Shown here: piece after piece, positions 22,115-34,847 of the stretch
Numbering within the stretch: position 1 is the stretch's first letter
How the letters are laid out: the number at the start of each line of letters is the position of its first letter
Assembly: GCA_039654915.1 (NCBI GenBank)
Contig: CM077597.1
Location: 56,386,001 to 56,450,000, forward strand
DNA: 64,000 nucleotides
Source: Aquilaria yunnanensis
Taxonomy: Eukaryota; Streptophyta; Magnoliopsida; Malvales; Thymelaeaceae
Direction of reading: 5' to 3'
Position numbers and translations under genes: made by a program
The notes under the pieces: model-generated
Told to the model about the DNA's origin: nothing
Database searches by the model: none
The model's input: only the letters and a program-made list of their open reading frames with translations

Positions 22115-22342
22115 CTAACTCAATCCTGACCTGGTCCATTTCTTCATCAGTATCTTCAGCTCTTTGCCTTCATGGTCCTCTTGTGCCTTTCTTGATGTCT
22201 CAATCTGGAATACTCGTCCAGTATCCTCAATTTTCCTTTCCCTGCTCCAGGTATCTCTCAGTATGCCTGGTGGGGGCATAGCTAGCCTTTTTATGAAAAT
22301 TTCAGTCTCCTCAATGAAGATGGGGCATGTCTTGCCCTTCAT
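22115..22342 (-). pseudogene. Gag C-terminal linker fossil (LARD)
   Basis: This frame contains DTGRVFQIETSRKAQEDHEG, resembling the linker in B between zinc knuckle and protease ([13 protein letters not shown], about 52738). No knuckle is present. Confidence 0.6.
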
Positions 22343-23050
22343 GGCAATTGCCCTCTATCATTAACCTCTTGGGGTCTTCATCTTTCTTTCTTGGCAAGTC
22401 ACTGCCTTACCCAGTGATTTAACACTTTGGGTACAGTACTCAATACAACTCTCCACGAATCTGTAGCATGGCTTATTGCCATGGAATCTTCCTTGAGTCT
22501 CTCAGGGAAGGTTGTAGCGAGCTCAAGAAGACAGCTACCTTCTCTGTTGTTCTACTTTTCTTGGCTAGTGTGCCAAGGTTTGACCATCCATTTTTTTTTT
22601 TTTTTTTTATACCTTTCTTCTTTCTTCTCTTACTTTTTCTTAGCTCATATGCCAAGCTTTTGCTTTCTCTGCTTAGCTGGCTTCTACATCCTGCTACTCT
22701 TTCCAGCTCCATTATGGCTTGTTTCTGGAATTGTTGCTCCAGGGCCATGGTCTTTGAAGTAACTTCTTAGGTCTAGGTATTCTTTACCTAAAGCCACTGA
22801 ATCTCTACTCAAGCTCTAATGTTGAGAGCTACCTCAGCTCAAATAGGTAAGCTCAATCTGCTTCTGTCTCTGGATCACGACCACATCAAAAGATAGGAGG
22901 TTTTAGTGCCAGGAATCCACTCCATCTGGCCCTCCTTAAGTTCATTCTTTCTGTGCTTTCCCTTTCGGGCTCATCTCTGCTACCAGGTGTATTCCTGGTT
23001 TGATCCTTGAACACCTGCTCCAATGCCAGGATATCCTGCATCATAGCATA
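22343..23050. other. LARD internal sequence without recognisable genes
   Basis: Broken low-complexity sequence with a poly-T run near 22591-22608. Short open frames on both strands have no recognised domain. Confidence 0.5.
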
Positions 23051-23260
23051 GCAGCCCTTGGCTCTACTGCTTCTGAGAATCTATCTCAGCTTTGATTTCA
23101 GGCATCTCAAAGTTCCTTTTATTTACAGCTGCTCCTGCTTCTCATACTGTGGAGCATATCTGATTACTGAATCTTTGCTGGAGCATATTTGATTATTGAA
23201 TCTCTCCTGGATCCAACTATTTGTAACCTGGCGTTTGGCTTTTGGGCCAAACTAGGTTCA
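23051..23260 (-). pseudogene. Gag core fossil in the LARD
   Basis: The minus strand resembles the B gag region around [15 protein letters not shown] (about 52180-52225). An AGCATAT(C/T)TGATTA(C/T)TGAATCT block is duplicated here. The frame is broken. Confidence 0.55.
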
Positions 23261-23858
23261 TTGGCCTCTGTCTCTGAACTTTCTTCTTTCATCATCATCA
23301 ATTTCTATTGGCTTGGTCTTGTAGCACATATTCTCTTCCTGTCTTCTTTTCATTACTAACTCTCTTCACTGCCCAGCAGTTCTGGGATTTATACTTGACT
23401 TCTTGTCATGGTCTGAATGCTCGATGGTTGGCATGTAGTCCTACATTGCTTCCAATTTTGCCTCCGGTTATCAAGACCCATTAATATTTGGCCTCATGGC
23501 TCAGCTTTCCCACTGGGTATCAAGACCCAGAAATTAAGGGCTCAGTTCTTCCCCTGGGTATTAAGACCCAGTAATACTTGGCTAAATGGCTCAACAGCTC
23601 TGACTTGGACCTCTGGCACAAAGCCAGGACACCCCTTCCTATCAGAGGAAGTTTCATTTTCATTATGGGCCTCCTCATTACCTGGTTCTCATCCTGTTCA
23701 CAACAACAAAGCAAAGCACAATACACATATATGCTCAATAATTCATAAGTGACTCAACCTAGTGGACTTAACCTATGTGGGAACAAGTCTATACTATAGC
23801 AATCAATGACCAGAACACTGGTCCTTCCAAACAAAACATGCTGTCACACAATAAACAT

Positions 23859-23870
23859 GCTCTGATACCA
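23859..23870 (-). promoter_or_regulatory. Primer binding site of the LARD-like element
   Basis: The minus strand reads TGGTATCAGAGC (initiator tRNA-Met type), four bases inside the 5' LTR edge at 23875. Confidence 0.9.
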
Positions 23871-23874
23871 CTTC

Positions 23875-26800
23875 TGTCACGCCCCGTACTGCCCCTGGCC
23901 CATCTGGGCCCAATTATCAAAGCTTGCAGCGGAAGTTATTCACATTTGAGGGGGCTTTATTTAATACTACGAGCACCTACGGCGTGAGAGTCCAGGATCT
24001 AATCTGGTTCTAGCTTGATTGATTATTTACCTTCAATATGTTTCAGGGTGCTCTTTAAGGTCAAGCTAGCACCTATGCGGAATTTTAGTGTTCCAATTAT
24101 GAGCTTTCTCAACTTAACAGATTTTCATGCACATAATGCCCTTAGATGCCATCTTATCAAATCAGCGACCAACTCCATACAAATCTAGGTTCACTGGAGA
24201 TCCTTCCTTAGGTACACATATTCAGCCAATCAATCTTGCAATTCAAGCAAAGCAATCACTTAGTCCAGTAAGTGCATAGAATGTGTGCCCATCAAGTGTA
24301 CTAGTCCAATGCATGGCAACAAAGAAGCCCATCTTATTTTCAAGTTTGAAAACATATTTGCATGTCCATGAGCATCAGCCAAGTCTAGTACACATAACAT
24401 GAATATCCATCATGGCATTATTCATCATAGTCATCCATCCAAGGCAAAGTTCATCATCATAAGTCAACCAGAACTATGCCTATCCATAGCACAGCAAACA
24501 AGCATCACCTACTTGGAAAACATACCAAGGAATGCTTTATGTCTAAGTTTATCTAGGTTCAAGTTTTACAGACCAAGTTTTCATGTCTACTTAATCTGTA
24601 ACTCAAATAGACATGGAACACAATCCACCTTATAGACCTTGTTCCCACAACTTCTAGACTCCATATCCTGCACAGGTAAGTCCACAACATTAGCTTGTTC
24701 CACAAGCAATCTATACCACACAAGTCACTTTGAGCATATGATTTTACTGAGCATCACTATACACATACCCAACCTTTTAGTGTATCGTAACGAGTACTCT
24801 GGTACTCCTCGCTTCATCTATCAAGCCATCCATTTCCTGAAAAATGTTTAGCAGGGCGGGTGAGTTATAAAACTCAATAAGAATCCCGGCGTGAGGTAGG
24901 TATCTCATGACTTTCATAGTCATATCCGGCTTTTAAAGCCAAAGTGTGCCAAGAACGTAATGGCATTTTCCATATTCCTGCAAAGGAAAACACTAAAACA
25001 AGAAAACACACAGTATGGCATGATAGCAATAATAATAATAATAATCAGGGTCAGCATGCACAAACAATTTCAGAGAAGCACACAACTCAACGCACACACC
25101 ACTGTTCCTCGTAACATGTGGGCATCGCAAGCATTCGCATTTGCATAACCATTTCCGGTCGACCATTTTTCTTATCTTATCTGAGCTCATTATCTTGGGA
25201 CCGAGTTGGCCAAACTCGATACCAAGACCCAAATGCTTGCTATTCTACTCATGAGTATACCATCGTTGCCGAAGCAACACCACCTCGCCCAGTACGCACT
25301 TATGTGCCCAATTATCCATAGTTGCCGAAGCAACGATCCTCGTCCAATACGCACTTATGTGCCCAATTATTAAACTAAGAAAGTACATGAGACCTCACAA
25401 AAGTAACAACCACGTAGCCCTGACATGCACACCTATGGTCACTTGGTGCTTTGACCATCACATAGGGGCACTAATACTCACACTGAAAGGACATGGAAAA
25501 TATACCATGGAGAGTGAGTATTGGGATTCTTACCACCATTTGTATAACCTTTTTGCTCATTGTCTTTGCCTTGCTTTGCTTTGTTTGTTGTTGTAACTTT
25601 GCCCTTGCCTTAATGGACCTATAAAGCCCAATACACTAGCAAGTTAATTTCTTACTTTTCATGAACCATGAGAACCATAATTTACCAAGGACTCTTGGTT
25701 TAACTTACTCAACCTTACTTAAAGAGGAAAGGCCCCATAATTACCCTTCTTGGTTAAAGTCCAATTCCAATTGTAGCCAATGTTGGCATTATAGCCAAGA
25801 TGGCCAATGTAGCCATTGCTGCCAATTTAGCCCAAGTTTGCCTATGTAGCCCATGTAGTGAATTGTAGCCCATTTTCGCCTTGCTGTGAATTGAGGCCCA
25901 ACTTGGCCTTTTCTGAAAGTTTAGGCCCAATTGGCCTCTTCTGGAAGTTTAGGCCCAATTGGCCTTTTCTGGAATCTTGGCCCAACTTGGGCTTTCCAGG
26001 AACTCAGGCCCACTTGGCCTTCTATGGAACCCAGGCCCACTTGGCCTGTTCTGGAACTCAGGCCCAACTGGCCTTTTATTAACTCAGGCCCACTTGGCCT
26101 TTTAATTCTCTTCTGGACTTGGGCCTATATTAACCTTTTCAGGATTTAGCCCAATTCAGCCTTTAGGCCCAATATACATCTTCAGGACTTGGGCCTATAT
26201 TAACCTTTTCAGGATTTAGCCCAAGTGTTGAGTCAAAGTAGCCCACTTGCCAATAATGCCATTATGGTCCATTTGGCCAATATTACTCAAAACTCTGTGT
26301 TTTCCACTCAAGCACCTCAAGAACAATTGTTGACAGAATTGTCCTTGAATTCTTCTTTTCCACTTTAGTTCCAAATTTTCCTTGTGAACACTTTTGCCAC
26401 CAAATTACTTGGTTAACACACATCCTCCAAAAATTGGCTCCATGGCCGAATGCATGCTTCATTTCTTCTTTGTGATTTTTGCTTGTACAAGTCATCTAGG
26501 ACTTAAAATATGCCAAGAACACTTGGCTCCACATGGCTAACATGCCAAGATATTAAAATCAACATATGGCCGAATTTTTCAAGCTTGATTTTTTTGCTCA
26601 TAAGACTTCTACACATGGCTAACATGCCAAGATATTAAAATCAACATATGGCCGAATCTTTCAAGCTTGATTTTTGCTCATAAATCTTCTCTTTTTGCAT
26701 CCAACTTTTGGCCATCAACATGCACACTCACAAGAACATCTTCACTACCAAGAACACTTGGTTTCAAGCTTGCATGCCAAAAATACCCATTTGGCCGAAT

Positions 26801-28409
26801 ATACTCCTTGCTTTTCTTTGCATCTTTTGTTTGTTTCTTTGCTTGGAAAGGCTATACAAGCCTCAAGGCACCAAGAACACTTGGTTTCAAGCCTCGAAAT
26901 ACCATGGACATTCATGGCCGAAACTTCATCCTTGCTTTTCTTGGAGTTCTCCTCCATTTCCTTGCTTTTGATGGCTTAAAAGTGCCATGCATGCCTTGAA
27001 CTCTCAAGTTGAGTCCAAGAGCACTATAAATCCTCCATGGCCGAACCTTCACTTGATTTTCCTTGCAAAAATCCAGCAAATACAAAGCATTAAAAAGTAA
27101 TATCTAGCTCAAAACACAAGAAATTAACAATGAAAACATGATTCACTTACAACCTTGTTTATGGCCGAATCTTGAGCTTGTTCTTCCTTGACGTTTTCCT
27201 TGTTTTTCCTGCTCCTCATGGCTTAGAAATGCCATGCATGTTCATGAGCTCATGTGTGAAGCTCAAGAACAATAAGTTCCTCCATGGCCGAATCTTCAAG
27301 AGCTTGTTTCTTGATGTTCTTCTTCACTTCCTTGCTTCTCATGGCTTAGAAATGCCAAGCATGCTCATGAGCTCTTGAGATGAGCTCAAGAACACTATTT
27401 TCTCATCATGGCCGAATATTCACAAGCATTTTTCCATGGGTTTTTCTTGACATCTCTCTTTGATTTTGGTCTAGATGTGTTTAGGAGGTTGAAAGCTTCA
27501 TGAAAATGTGTTTGCATGTGGGAAAAGCTTGGATTTTGGTCATGGCCGAATTTGTTGAGGGAGGAAGAAGATGATGAACTTGGAAGAACACCATGGCTGG
27601 TTTTAGAGAGAAGGGAGAGCAAATGAGAGCACTTGGTGCTAGAGAGAGAGAGAATTAAGTGTTTGAATGGTAAAACAAGAGCATGGCCGAATTTAGTGCT
27701 TCCAATTAGAAGAAATGCAAGCCAAATGCATGTGAAATGCATATTTGGAAGCAATGGCCGGCCATTTAATTTCCAAGTGGTGGGAGAATGGTCAAATGGC
27801 AATTAAACAATTCATTAGACAAATGTGAGTGGGGGGGAATAGTTTAATGGGGTATCTTGGAGCCATTAAACAATAATAGACAAAGGATAATGGAGTTTGT
27901 AGTGGAGGAATTAATTTAATGGGTAATAAACAAATATGAGTGGAGCAAATAAACAATGATAGTGGAGCATAAGTGGGAGACAAGCATGTGATGGGCAAAT
28001 AATAATTAATATGTGAGTGGGAGACATGGGTGGCCAAACAATAATAGTTTAATGGGAAGTGGGAGACAAGAATAGTGGAGGAATAAAATAAATGATGAGT
28101 GGAATGTGCAGTAGGCCAAATTACTCACTTGGTCCTCCATCTTTCTCCAACTTTGCAATTGAGTCCTCCCACCCAACTTTTCTTTGTGCAATTGAGTCCT
28201 TCAATTTCAATTTCCACCAATATCATCATCACAACTCTTGGCCTAAGCCAAGCATAATCCTTGGAGTGTCCAACACTCATTAATGCCCATTCCTTAATAA
28301 ATTCCAAGTCTCCAAAATTTTTTTGCCAAGTTTCCAAATTTGGAAACTTTTTCTGTCTTTACTCCACTTAACCCGGGATTTAGTCATTTAGTCCTTTCCG
28401 GGTATGACA
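23875..28409 (-). repeat. Right (5') LTR of the LARD-like element
   Basis: The second 4,535-bp LTR, offset +7,628 from the left copy and almost identical to it. It is followed by the TATAC duplication at 28410-28414. Confidence 0.9.
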
Positions 28410-30025
28410 TATACAGGCCAAGCGCAATCACTTAGCAACCTATCATATGGCTCAAGGGCGAACCTTAGCAAGCCTCATTCAAACATAGAACCTCTCACCT
28501 AGTTGTTATGCAGGGGAATTTATGATGGGACTTGTAGACTAGGCCGCAGGGCCTCTTTGATGTAAACTAGATGAACAAGGTTTCGCCTCGTGGCCTCGTG
28601 GCTCCGGCACGGCTAGGCCGACGAGGGTTCTAAACCTCTCACCTGAGCTATTGATAGCTAATTAAGTTCAATTGCAACATTTGTTTCCTTACTTGTTGCC
28701 TAAGCAACTTACTTACCTCAAACAGTTCAAGAAAACTCATACTTCCAGTGGGACTTTCGGAAGTTTCGGAGTACCATCGGGATCCTCGGACCCTTAGGCA
28801 CGTTCCGAACCTTCCGTAGTCTCGGTCGGGTCAACGCAGCAAAAAGTCAAACCCCCCATTTTCTTGTGTTGGCGCCGCGTCGCCAAAGGCAAAAAGGAAT
28901 TGGCGACGCGTCGCCGACGAACAAACGCTCTGTGAAGAAAAATTGAATTGGCGACGCGTCGCCAATTTTCGGGCCAATTGGCGCCGCGTCGCCAATTCTA
29001 CAGAAATGCAGAATTCGGCCGTTTGCTGCTACGAACTTTGGCAACCAAATACATATAGCAAACATGCATCAAAAGTTACCAAATTTCATACACATGAAGT
29101 ACATGTTGCAAGGAACAAAACCAACTATCAAAGCCAAACTATGATGCATTAGAAGCATCAAACCAACCCTTCGAATTTAGCTAGTCCATCATAATTCCCA
29201 AAACATTTCTTCATACCATACCCAAAAATTACTCAACTTTCTCAATCCATTTCAATCCAAAAGCAATCCAACAACTTAAAAACACTTTCTCCCTTACCTT
29301 AACACCAAGAACAAGCAAGAATTCGAACCCTTCCTCTTCCAAACAAGCTTCCAAAGTTCTACACAAATTCAAACCAAAACAAAGCTCCTCAACATCAAAA
29401 ACAACTCTTCCAACCAAAACCCAAGCTTCCAATCAATCAAATAACACGAATTCAATCAAGAACATGAATCATACCTCGTTCAAAAACAGGGGATGGAGAA
29501 AAACACCCTTTCAAGCTTCAAAAACATGGATTCAAGCTTGAAAATCACTTCTCCAAGCTTGAACATCCTTAATTGCGCCTCTTGACACCAAGATCACTTG
29601 ATTCCAAGTTCAATTTAAGAGAGAAATGAGTGAGGGAAGCTTAAGAACGTGTTAATGGTAGCTTCTCCCCCTCTTTCCCTTCTTAAACCCTCACTTAGCA
29701 ACCAAGATCACCAAGGTTTCAAGTTAAGTGCAATTAGGTCCCCCATCTTTGTAACTTAACAGTTCTTGATTAAATCCTTGTCTATTTATTGAGTTTGAGT
29801 TAAGGTTAAAAGTTAAGTTCTAAAAATTCATTTTAAAACACTCGGGACTCATCCCGGCCACTCAGGGTGCAAAATTACCATTTTGCCCCTGAACTTAGTT
29901 CAGAGCTTTATTCTTGTCGGAACTTAGTGAACTTTGGCAAACTTCTTAATTCTTGCTAGGCAAACTTAAATTAAACTTCTAAACTAAATTCTAAAGTCCT
30001 TACCTCCCTCTAGAAGGGCCGAACA
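28410..30025 (-). repeat. Middle LTR of A, right part
   Basis: This resumes the A LTR at TATAC and ends GGGCCGAACA before the right unit's PPT. It includes the palindrome cluster at about 28869-28997. It has a private difference (CTACAG at about 28997 versus CTGCAG in LTR1 and LTR3). Confidence 0.9.
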
Positions 30026-30243
30026 TTCTCCCCTCCTTCTGGAATTTGGTCCCCCAAATTCCGCTGCAACTCTGGAAAAACACCAGGATATCTTTTCAGC
30101 ATATCCTGCTCTGTCTCCCAGGTAGCTTCCTCCTCACTATGGTTAGACCAAAGGATCTTAACCATCGGAATCCACTTAGTCCGCAGTTTCTTGACTTGCC
30201 TTTCCAAAATCTGAACTGGTTTCTCTTCATAAGTCAAGTCCTC
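30010..30243 (-). pseudogene. Chromodomain-like C-terminus of A pol (right unit)
   Basis: Same sequence as the left-unit copy, separated from integrase by the TAG at 30244-30246. The PPT and the first LTR bases are overlapped by the frame as in the left unit. Confidence 0.8.
30026..30040 (-). promoter_or_regulatory. Polypurine tract of A (right unit)
   Basis: GGAGGGGAGAA on the minus strand directly before the LTR edge at 30025. Confidence 0.85.
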
Positions 30244-31536
30244 CTAAATGGGTATCACTGAAGGATTTACTACCTGTCCGGGCTCAACTGTGCACTTCCT
30301 GAGTAAACTAACGTGAAACACATTATGCACTTGAGAAAGGTTAGGAGGTAAAGCCAACCGATAAGCAACTTTCCCAACTTTCTCTAACACTTCATACGGT
30401 CCAATGAATCTTGGAGCTAACTTGCCCCTCTGTCCAAAACGACTAACTCCTCTCATGGGCGACACTTTCAGAAGTACTTTGTCACCAACCTCAAAACTCA
30501 ATTCTCTTCTTCTTCTGTTTGCATATTTAGTCTGTCTGTCATTAGCTGTCTTGATTCTCTGCTGAATCAACTTAATCTTAGCTGTAGTGTCAGCTATGAT
30601 CTCAGGTCCAATAACCACTCTGTCTGTTGGATCTGCCCAACAATGAGGTGTCATACATCGTCTCCCATACAAAGCTTCATAGGGCGCCATTCCAATAACA
30701 GATTGATGACTGTTATTATAGGCAAACTCGATCAATGGTAAGTGCTGATCCCAATCACCTCTGAAATCAATGACACACATGCGTAGCATGTCCTCCAAAG
30801 TCTGAATCACCCTCTCTGACTGTCCGTCAGTCTGTGGATGAAAAGCAGTACTGAGGCTAACTTTACTGCCCAATGCTTCTTGAAAAGCATTCCAAAACCG
30901 TGATGTAAATCGTGGATCTCTGTCTGATATGATCTGATCCGGTATCCCATGGAGTCTCACAATCTCCCTGAGATATAACTGAGCCAACCTTTCCAATGTA
31001 TAGGTGACTCTGATCGGTATAAAGTGTGCCGACTTCGTCAATCTGTCAACCACTACCCAAATAGCATCATGCTGACTCCGGGTGGTCGGTAACCCCACTA
31101 GGAAATCCATAGTAACGGATCCCCACTTCCTCACTGGTAGAGATAAACTCTGAAGTGTGCCTGCTGGTTTCTGGTGTTCAGCTTTCACCACCTGACATGT
31201 CAAACACTTTGCCACATGTCCTCGTACATCTCTCTTCAGTCCTGGCCACCAAAAATGTGTCTTCAGATCTTGATACATCTTACTAACACCAGGGTGAATA
31301 CTCAATGTACTGCTATGTGCCTCCTGTAGGACTTGCTGCCTAAGTCCCTCAACATTCGACACATAGAGTCGATCACCATAATGCAGTATTCCATCTTTGT
31401 ACTTGAACTCTTTCTTCAAAGCACCAGTCTTAGCTTCACCTGAAATCTTCTTCAACAATGGATCTTTCAACTGAGCTTCTCTGACTCTGGCTAACCAAGC
31501 CGTCTGAATTTCCAAAACGTAGACTAAGGATTTTTC
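30244..31536 (-). pseudogene. Integrase part of A pol (right unit)
   Basis: The protein looks identical to the left unit, with intact HHCC and D,D35E residues. It is preceded by TGA 31537-31539 and ended by TAG 30244-30246, the same two stops as in the left unit. Two silent or neutral base differences from the left unit fall here (30820, 31306). Confidence 0.9.
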
Positions 31537-34500
31537 TCAACTTTGCCATAATTCATGCAAAGCTAAGAAACAATCCTTCAATGCTCCTTCTGAAGAATCT
31601 GTAGCCTGATCCTTGGACAAGATCACTCCTGTGTACTTCCGGCTCAAAGCATCTGCTACCACGTTCCCTTTACCAGCACAATACTCGATCGAACAATCAT
31701 AGTCTTTAATGTACTCAATCCATCGCCGCTGTCTCATGTTCAGATCCTTCTGAGTAAACAAATACTTCAAACTCTTGTGATCAGTGAAGATTCTGAACGA
31801 TCTTCCCATCAAATAATGTCTCCATAATTTCAGTGCAAAGTTCACTGCTGCAAGCTCAAGATCATGAACAGGGTAGTTCAACTCATTAGGCCTCAGCTGT
31901 CTCGAACCATAAGCAATCACCTGACTGTCCTGATGTAGAACACAACCCAAACCTGAACCTGACGCATCAGTATAAACTGTAAAGGCTCTGTCCGGGTCTG
32001 GTAACACAAGTATGGGTGCACTGGTCAACTTTTCCTTCAGCTTCATGTAGGCTTCTTCACACTTCGGTGTCCACTCAAATTTCTGAGCTTTCCTGGTCAA
32101 TGCTGTCAACGGCGTAGCTATCACAGAGAATTTCTCTATGAAGCGTCTGTAGTAACCTGCTAGACCCAAGAAACTCCTGACCTCTGTAGCTGTAGTCGGT
32201 CTCTTCCAATCAACCACTGCTTGAACCTTTTCAGGATCAACTGACAAACCTTGAGCACTGATAATATGCCCCAAAAACTGAATCCTCTTGGACCAAAACT
32301 CACACTTAGAAAATTTTGCATAGTACTGATTATCCTTCAGCACTTGCAAAACCGTTCTAAGGTGCTCCTCATGCTCTGCTGTAGACTGTGAATAGATCAG
32401 AATATCATCGATGAAGACCTCAACAAACTGATCCAGAAATGGCTTAAAGATCCGATTCATAGCTTCCATAAATACTGCTGGAGCATTAGTCACACCGAAA
32501 GGCATAACCGTATACTCATAATGTCCGTACCTTGTCCTGAAGGCAGTCTTCGGAATGTCTTCCTCCTTAACTCTGATCTGAAAATACCCAGACCGAAGAT
32601 CAATCCTGGAAAACACTCTCGCTCCTCTGAGTCTGTCAAACAAATCATCAATTCTAGGAAGTGGATACTTATTCTTAACTGTCACTGCATTCAACTTCCT
32701 GTAATCGATGCACAACCTGAAAGTCCCATCTTTCTTCTTCACAAATAACACTGGAGCTCCCCACGGTGATACACTCGGTCTTATGAAACCTTTCCCTAGC
32801 AGTTCCTCCAACTGCTTCTTCAACTCATCCATCTCAGGAGCCGACATCCTATAAGGTGGTACTGAAATAGGCTCAACCCCTGGTTGCAGATGGATAGCAA
32901 ACTCAGTATCCCTCCTAGGTGGTAACCCAGGTAACTCAACTGGAAACACCTCAGGAAACTGATTAGCTACAGGAATGCTCCCCAATTCCTCCTCTATAGT
33001 TACTCCATTCAACGAGTAATACTCCTCTTCACCCACTACAGGGATGGTATCTACAAGTCTAAGGTGTAAACTCTTAGCACTAGATGCCAACCCTCCTGTG
33101 CAAATCACTCTAGCCCCCTGAGCATCAATGATGTCAACTGAGTGATTCGCACAGTTAATTTGTGCCTTGTGCTTACTCAACCAATCCATTCCCAGCACCA
33201 GGTCATAAGATTTCAACTCAATCACCCACAACTCACAACAAAAATCATGATCACCTAACTGCAAAGGATACCTAGTAACCACTTCATTGGTCACAATAAA
33301 ACCTCTCCCTACAGTCCTGATGAGTCTCAACTCACCCGCAATTTCACGCTGTAAACTATGCTTATCTACCAAGGCAGAAGATATCACTGAAAGAGTAGCT
33401 CCCGTATCGAAAAGCACTCTAACACTACTGCTCAGAAAAGTAAAATTACCTCGAACAGCTGGCGGTTCTCTGGCCGCCTGGTTTGTCAAAGCGAAGACTC
33501 TCGGGTTCACTGCTGCAGCAACTACTCCAGGCCGGTTCCCAATAGCAAGCGGTACTGGAGGTAAAGCCCGAGACGGACCTGTAACTGATCGAACTCTTGG
33601 GCAATCCCTCGCCCAATGCCCTCTCTGACCACAGACATTGCAAATATCTGTACCCAGAGTACATGGTCTTCCACCATGGAACCGTCTGCACCTAGGACAC
33701 ACACCTGTCCTCCTCCTCTTAGATGGATCCTGGTTCCCTACCATTGGTCGCTTTCCAGCACTTTTCCCCAAGTTAGATGGCCCAGCTTCCACCTTTTTCA
33801 CAGGTGCTCTGGAATCCTCGAATTCCCTTTCCAACGCCAATGCCTTCTGAACCATCTGGCGATAACTCCTGATGTCAACTGTCGCCATATACCTCCTGAA
33901 AATAGGCTTCAGGCCCTGGGAAAACTTCTTGGCTTTCAGCTCCTCATTACCCAACATATATGGAGCATACCGGATAAGTGAGTTGTATCGCTGCTCATAC
34001 TCTCGTACTGACATCTCTCCCTGTGTCAGATTCTCAAACTGGATCCTCCTCTGATCCTGTGCAGCTTCACTAATATACTCCTGTCTAAACTTCTTCTCGA
34101 AGTCTGACCACTTGAGCACCTTTTTCTTGTGCTCTGGACGAGTGCCATTACTCTCCCTCAATAACTCCATCACGTCGTCCCACCAAAGACTGGCTCTCCC
34201 TCTCAGAAAGAAAGGTACTAGAACCATCCTCTGCTCTGTCTCATAGCCACCACAAGTGAAGAGTCTGTTCATAACAGACAACCAATCCTCTGCTCTATCA
34301 GGATCTCCTGTCCCGTCGAAACTAGGTGGATCAACTGTCTTGAATTTCTCTAACAGTCTCATCTGATGTGGAGTATCTCCCCTCCTTGGAGCCTCCATCA
34401 TCTCTGGTTCCTCAACCTCCTCAAGAACTTGGTTTTTGGGTTCCTGAGCTCTAGGCACTTGCTGTTGCTCAGCATGCCTTTCCTGTTCCTGTTGTGGCTC

Positions 34501-34707
34501 AACTTCCTCCTGGGCAACACCTCTGTCCCCATAATCTCTGAACATCTCTGTTACAAGAGTGTTCATACCCTGTGCCACCTGAGCCATAGTCTCAGTCAAA
34601 CTCTGTAGCACTCTGGATATCTCATCCAACCTCGCCACAACTGGGTCACTAGAACCTTCACCAGGTTCCCTAGTCCCCCTCGAAATTCCAGACCTAGTAT
34701 CAACCAT
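31537..34707 (-). pseudogene. Gag-protease-RT-RNase H of A (right unit)
   Basis: The second copy, at an offset of +19,465, with the ATG at 34707. Gag core, CCHC knuckle, FDTGA protease, FIDD RT box and RNase H are all present with no amino-acid change that I noticed. It ends at the shared TGA. Since both copies have the same stops, either a defective family member was copied in trans or one unit was duplicated in place. The single outer target duplication favours the second. Confidence 0.9.
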
Positions 34708-34828
34708 GATAACCTGCAACCACAGCCAGACGATAACACCAGATGTTGGTCAGTACTAACTTCCTAGCACTTGGACTTTACTACTAGATCTCAGTCTAAG
34801 CCTCCAATATCCATGAAATAAACCCTTA

Positions 34829-34840
34829 GCTCTGATACCA
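34829..34840 (-). promoter_or_regulatory. Primer binding site of A (right unit)
   Basis: TGGTATCAGAGC on the minus strand, seven bases inside the LTR edge at 34848. Confidence 0.9.
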
Positions 34841-34847
34841 AAAACAC

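Larger units (their letters stand above)
16247..28409 (-). mobile_element. LARD-like non-autonomous element, B-related
   Basis: Two 4,535-bp LTRs (16247-20781, 23875-28409) flank a 3,093-bp internal region with no intact ORF. Ends are TGTCA...TGACA, and the TATAC duplication is perfect (16242-16246, 28410-28414). PBS (23859-23870) and PPT (about 20782-20798) fix the orientation. These are the dimensions of the LARD class of plant elements, with very long LTRs and a few kilobases between. The internal region has scrambled gag, RT and RNase H remnants most like B, and the PPT context is nearly the same as in B. I noticed a single LTR difference (in CGCTTGATC at about 17187 versus CGCTTCATC at about 24815), so insertion is very recent. 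It must use enzymes made elsewhere. Confidence 0.9.

Noticed and set aside
20843..23874. A host gene inside the LARD internal region.
   Set aside because: Recognisable parts are gag, RT and RNase H fossils related to B. The remainder has no coherent frame.
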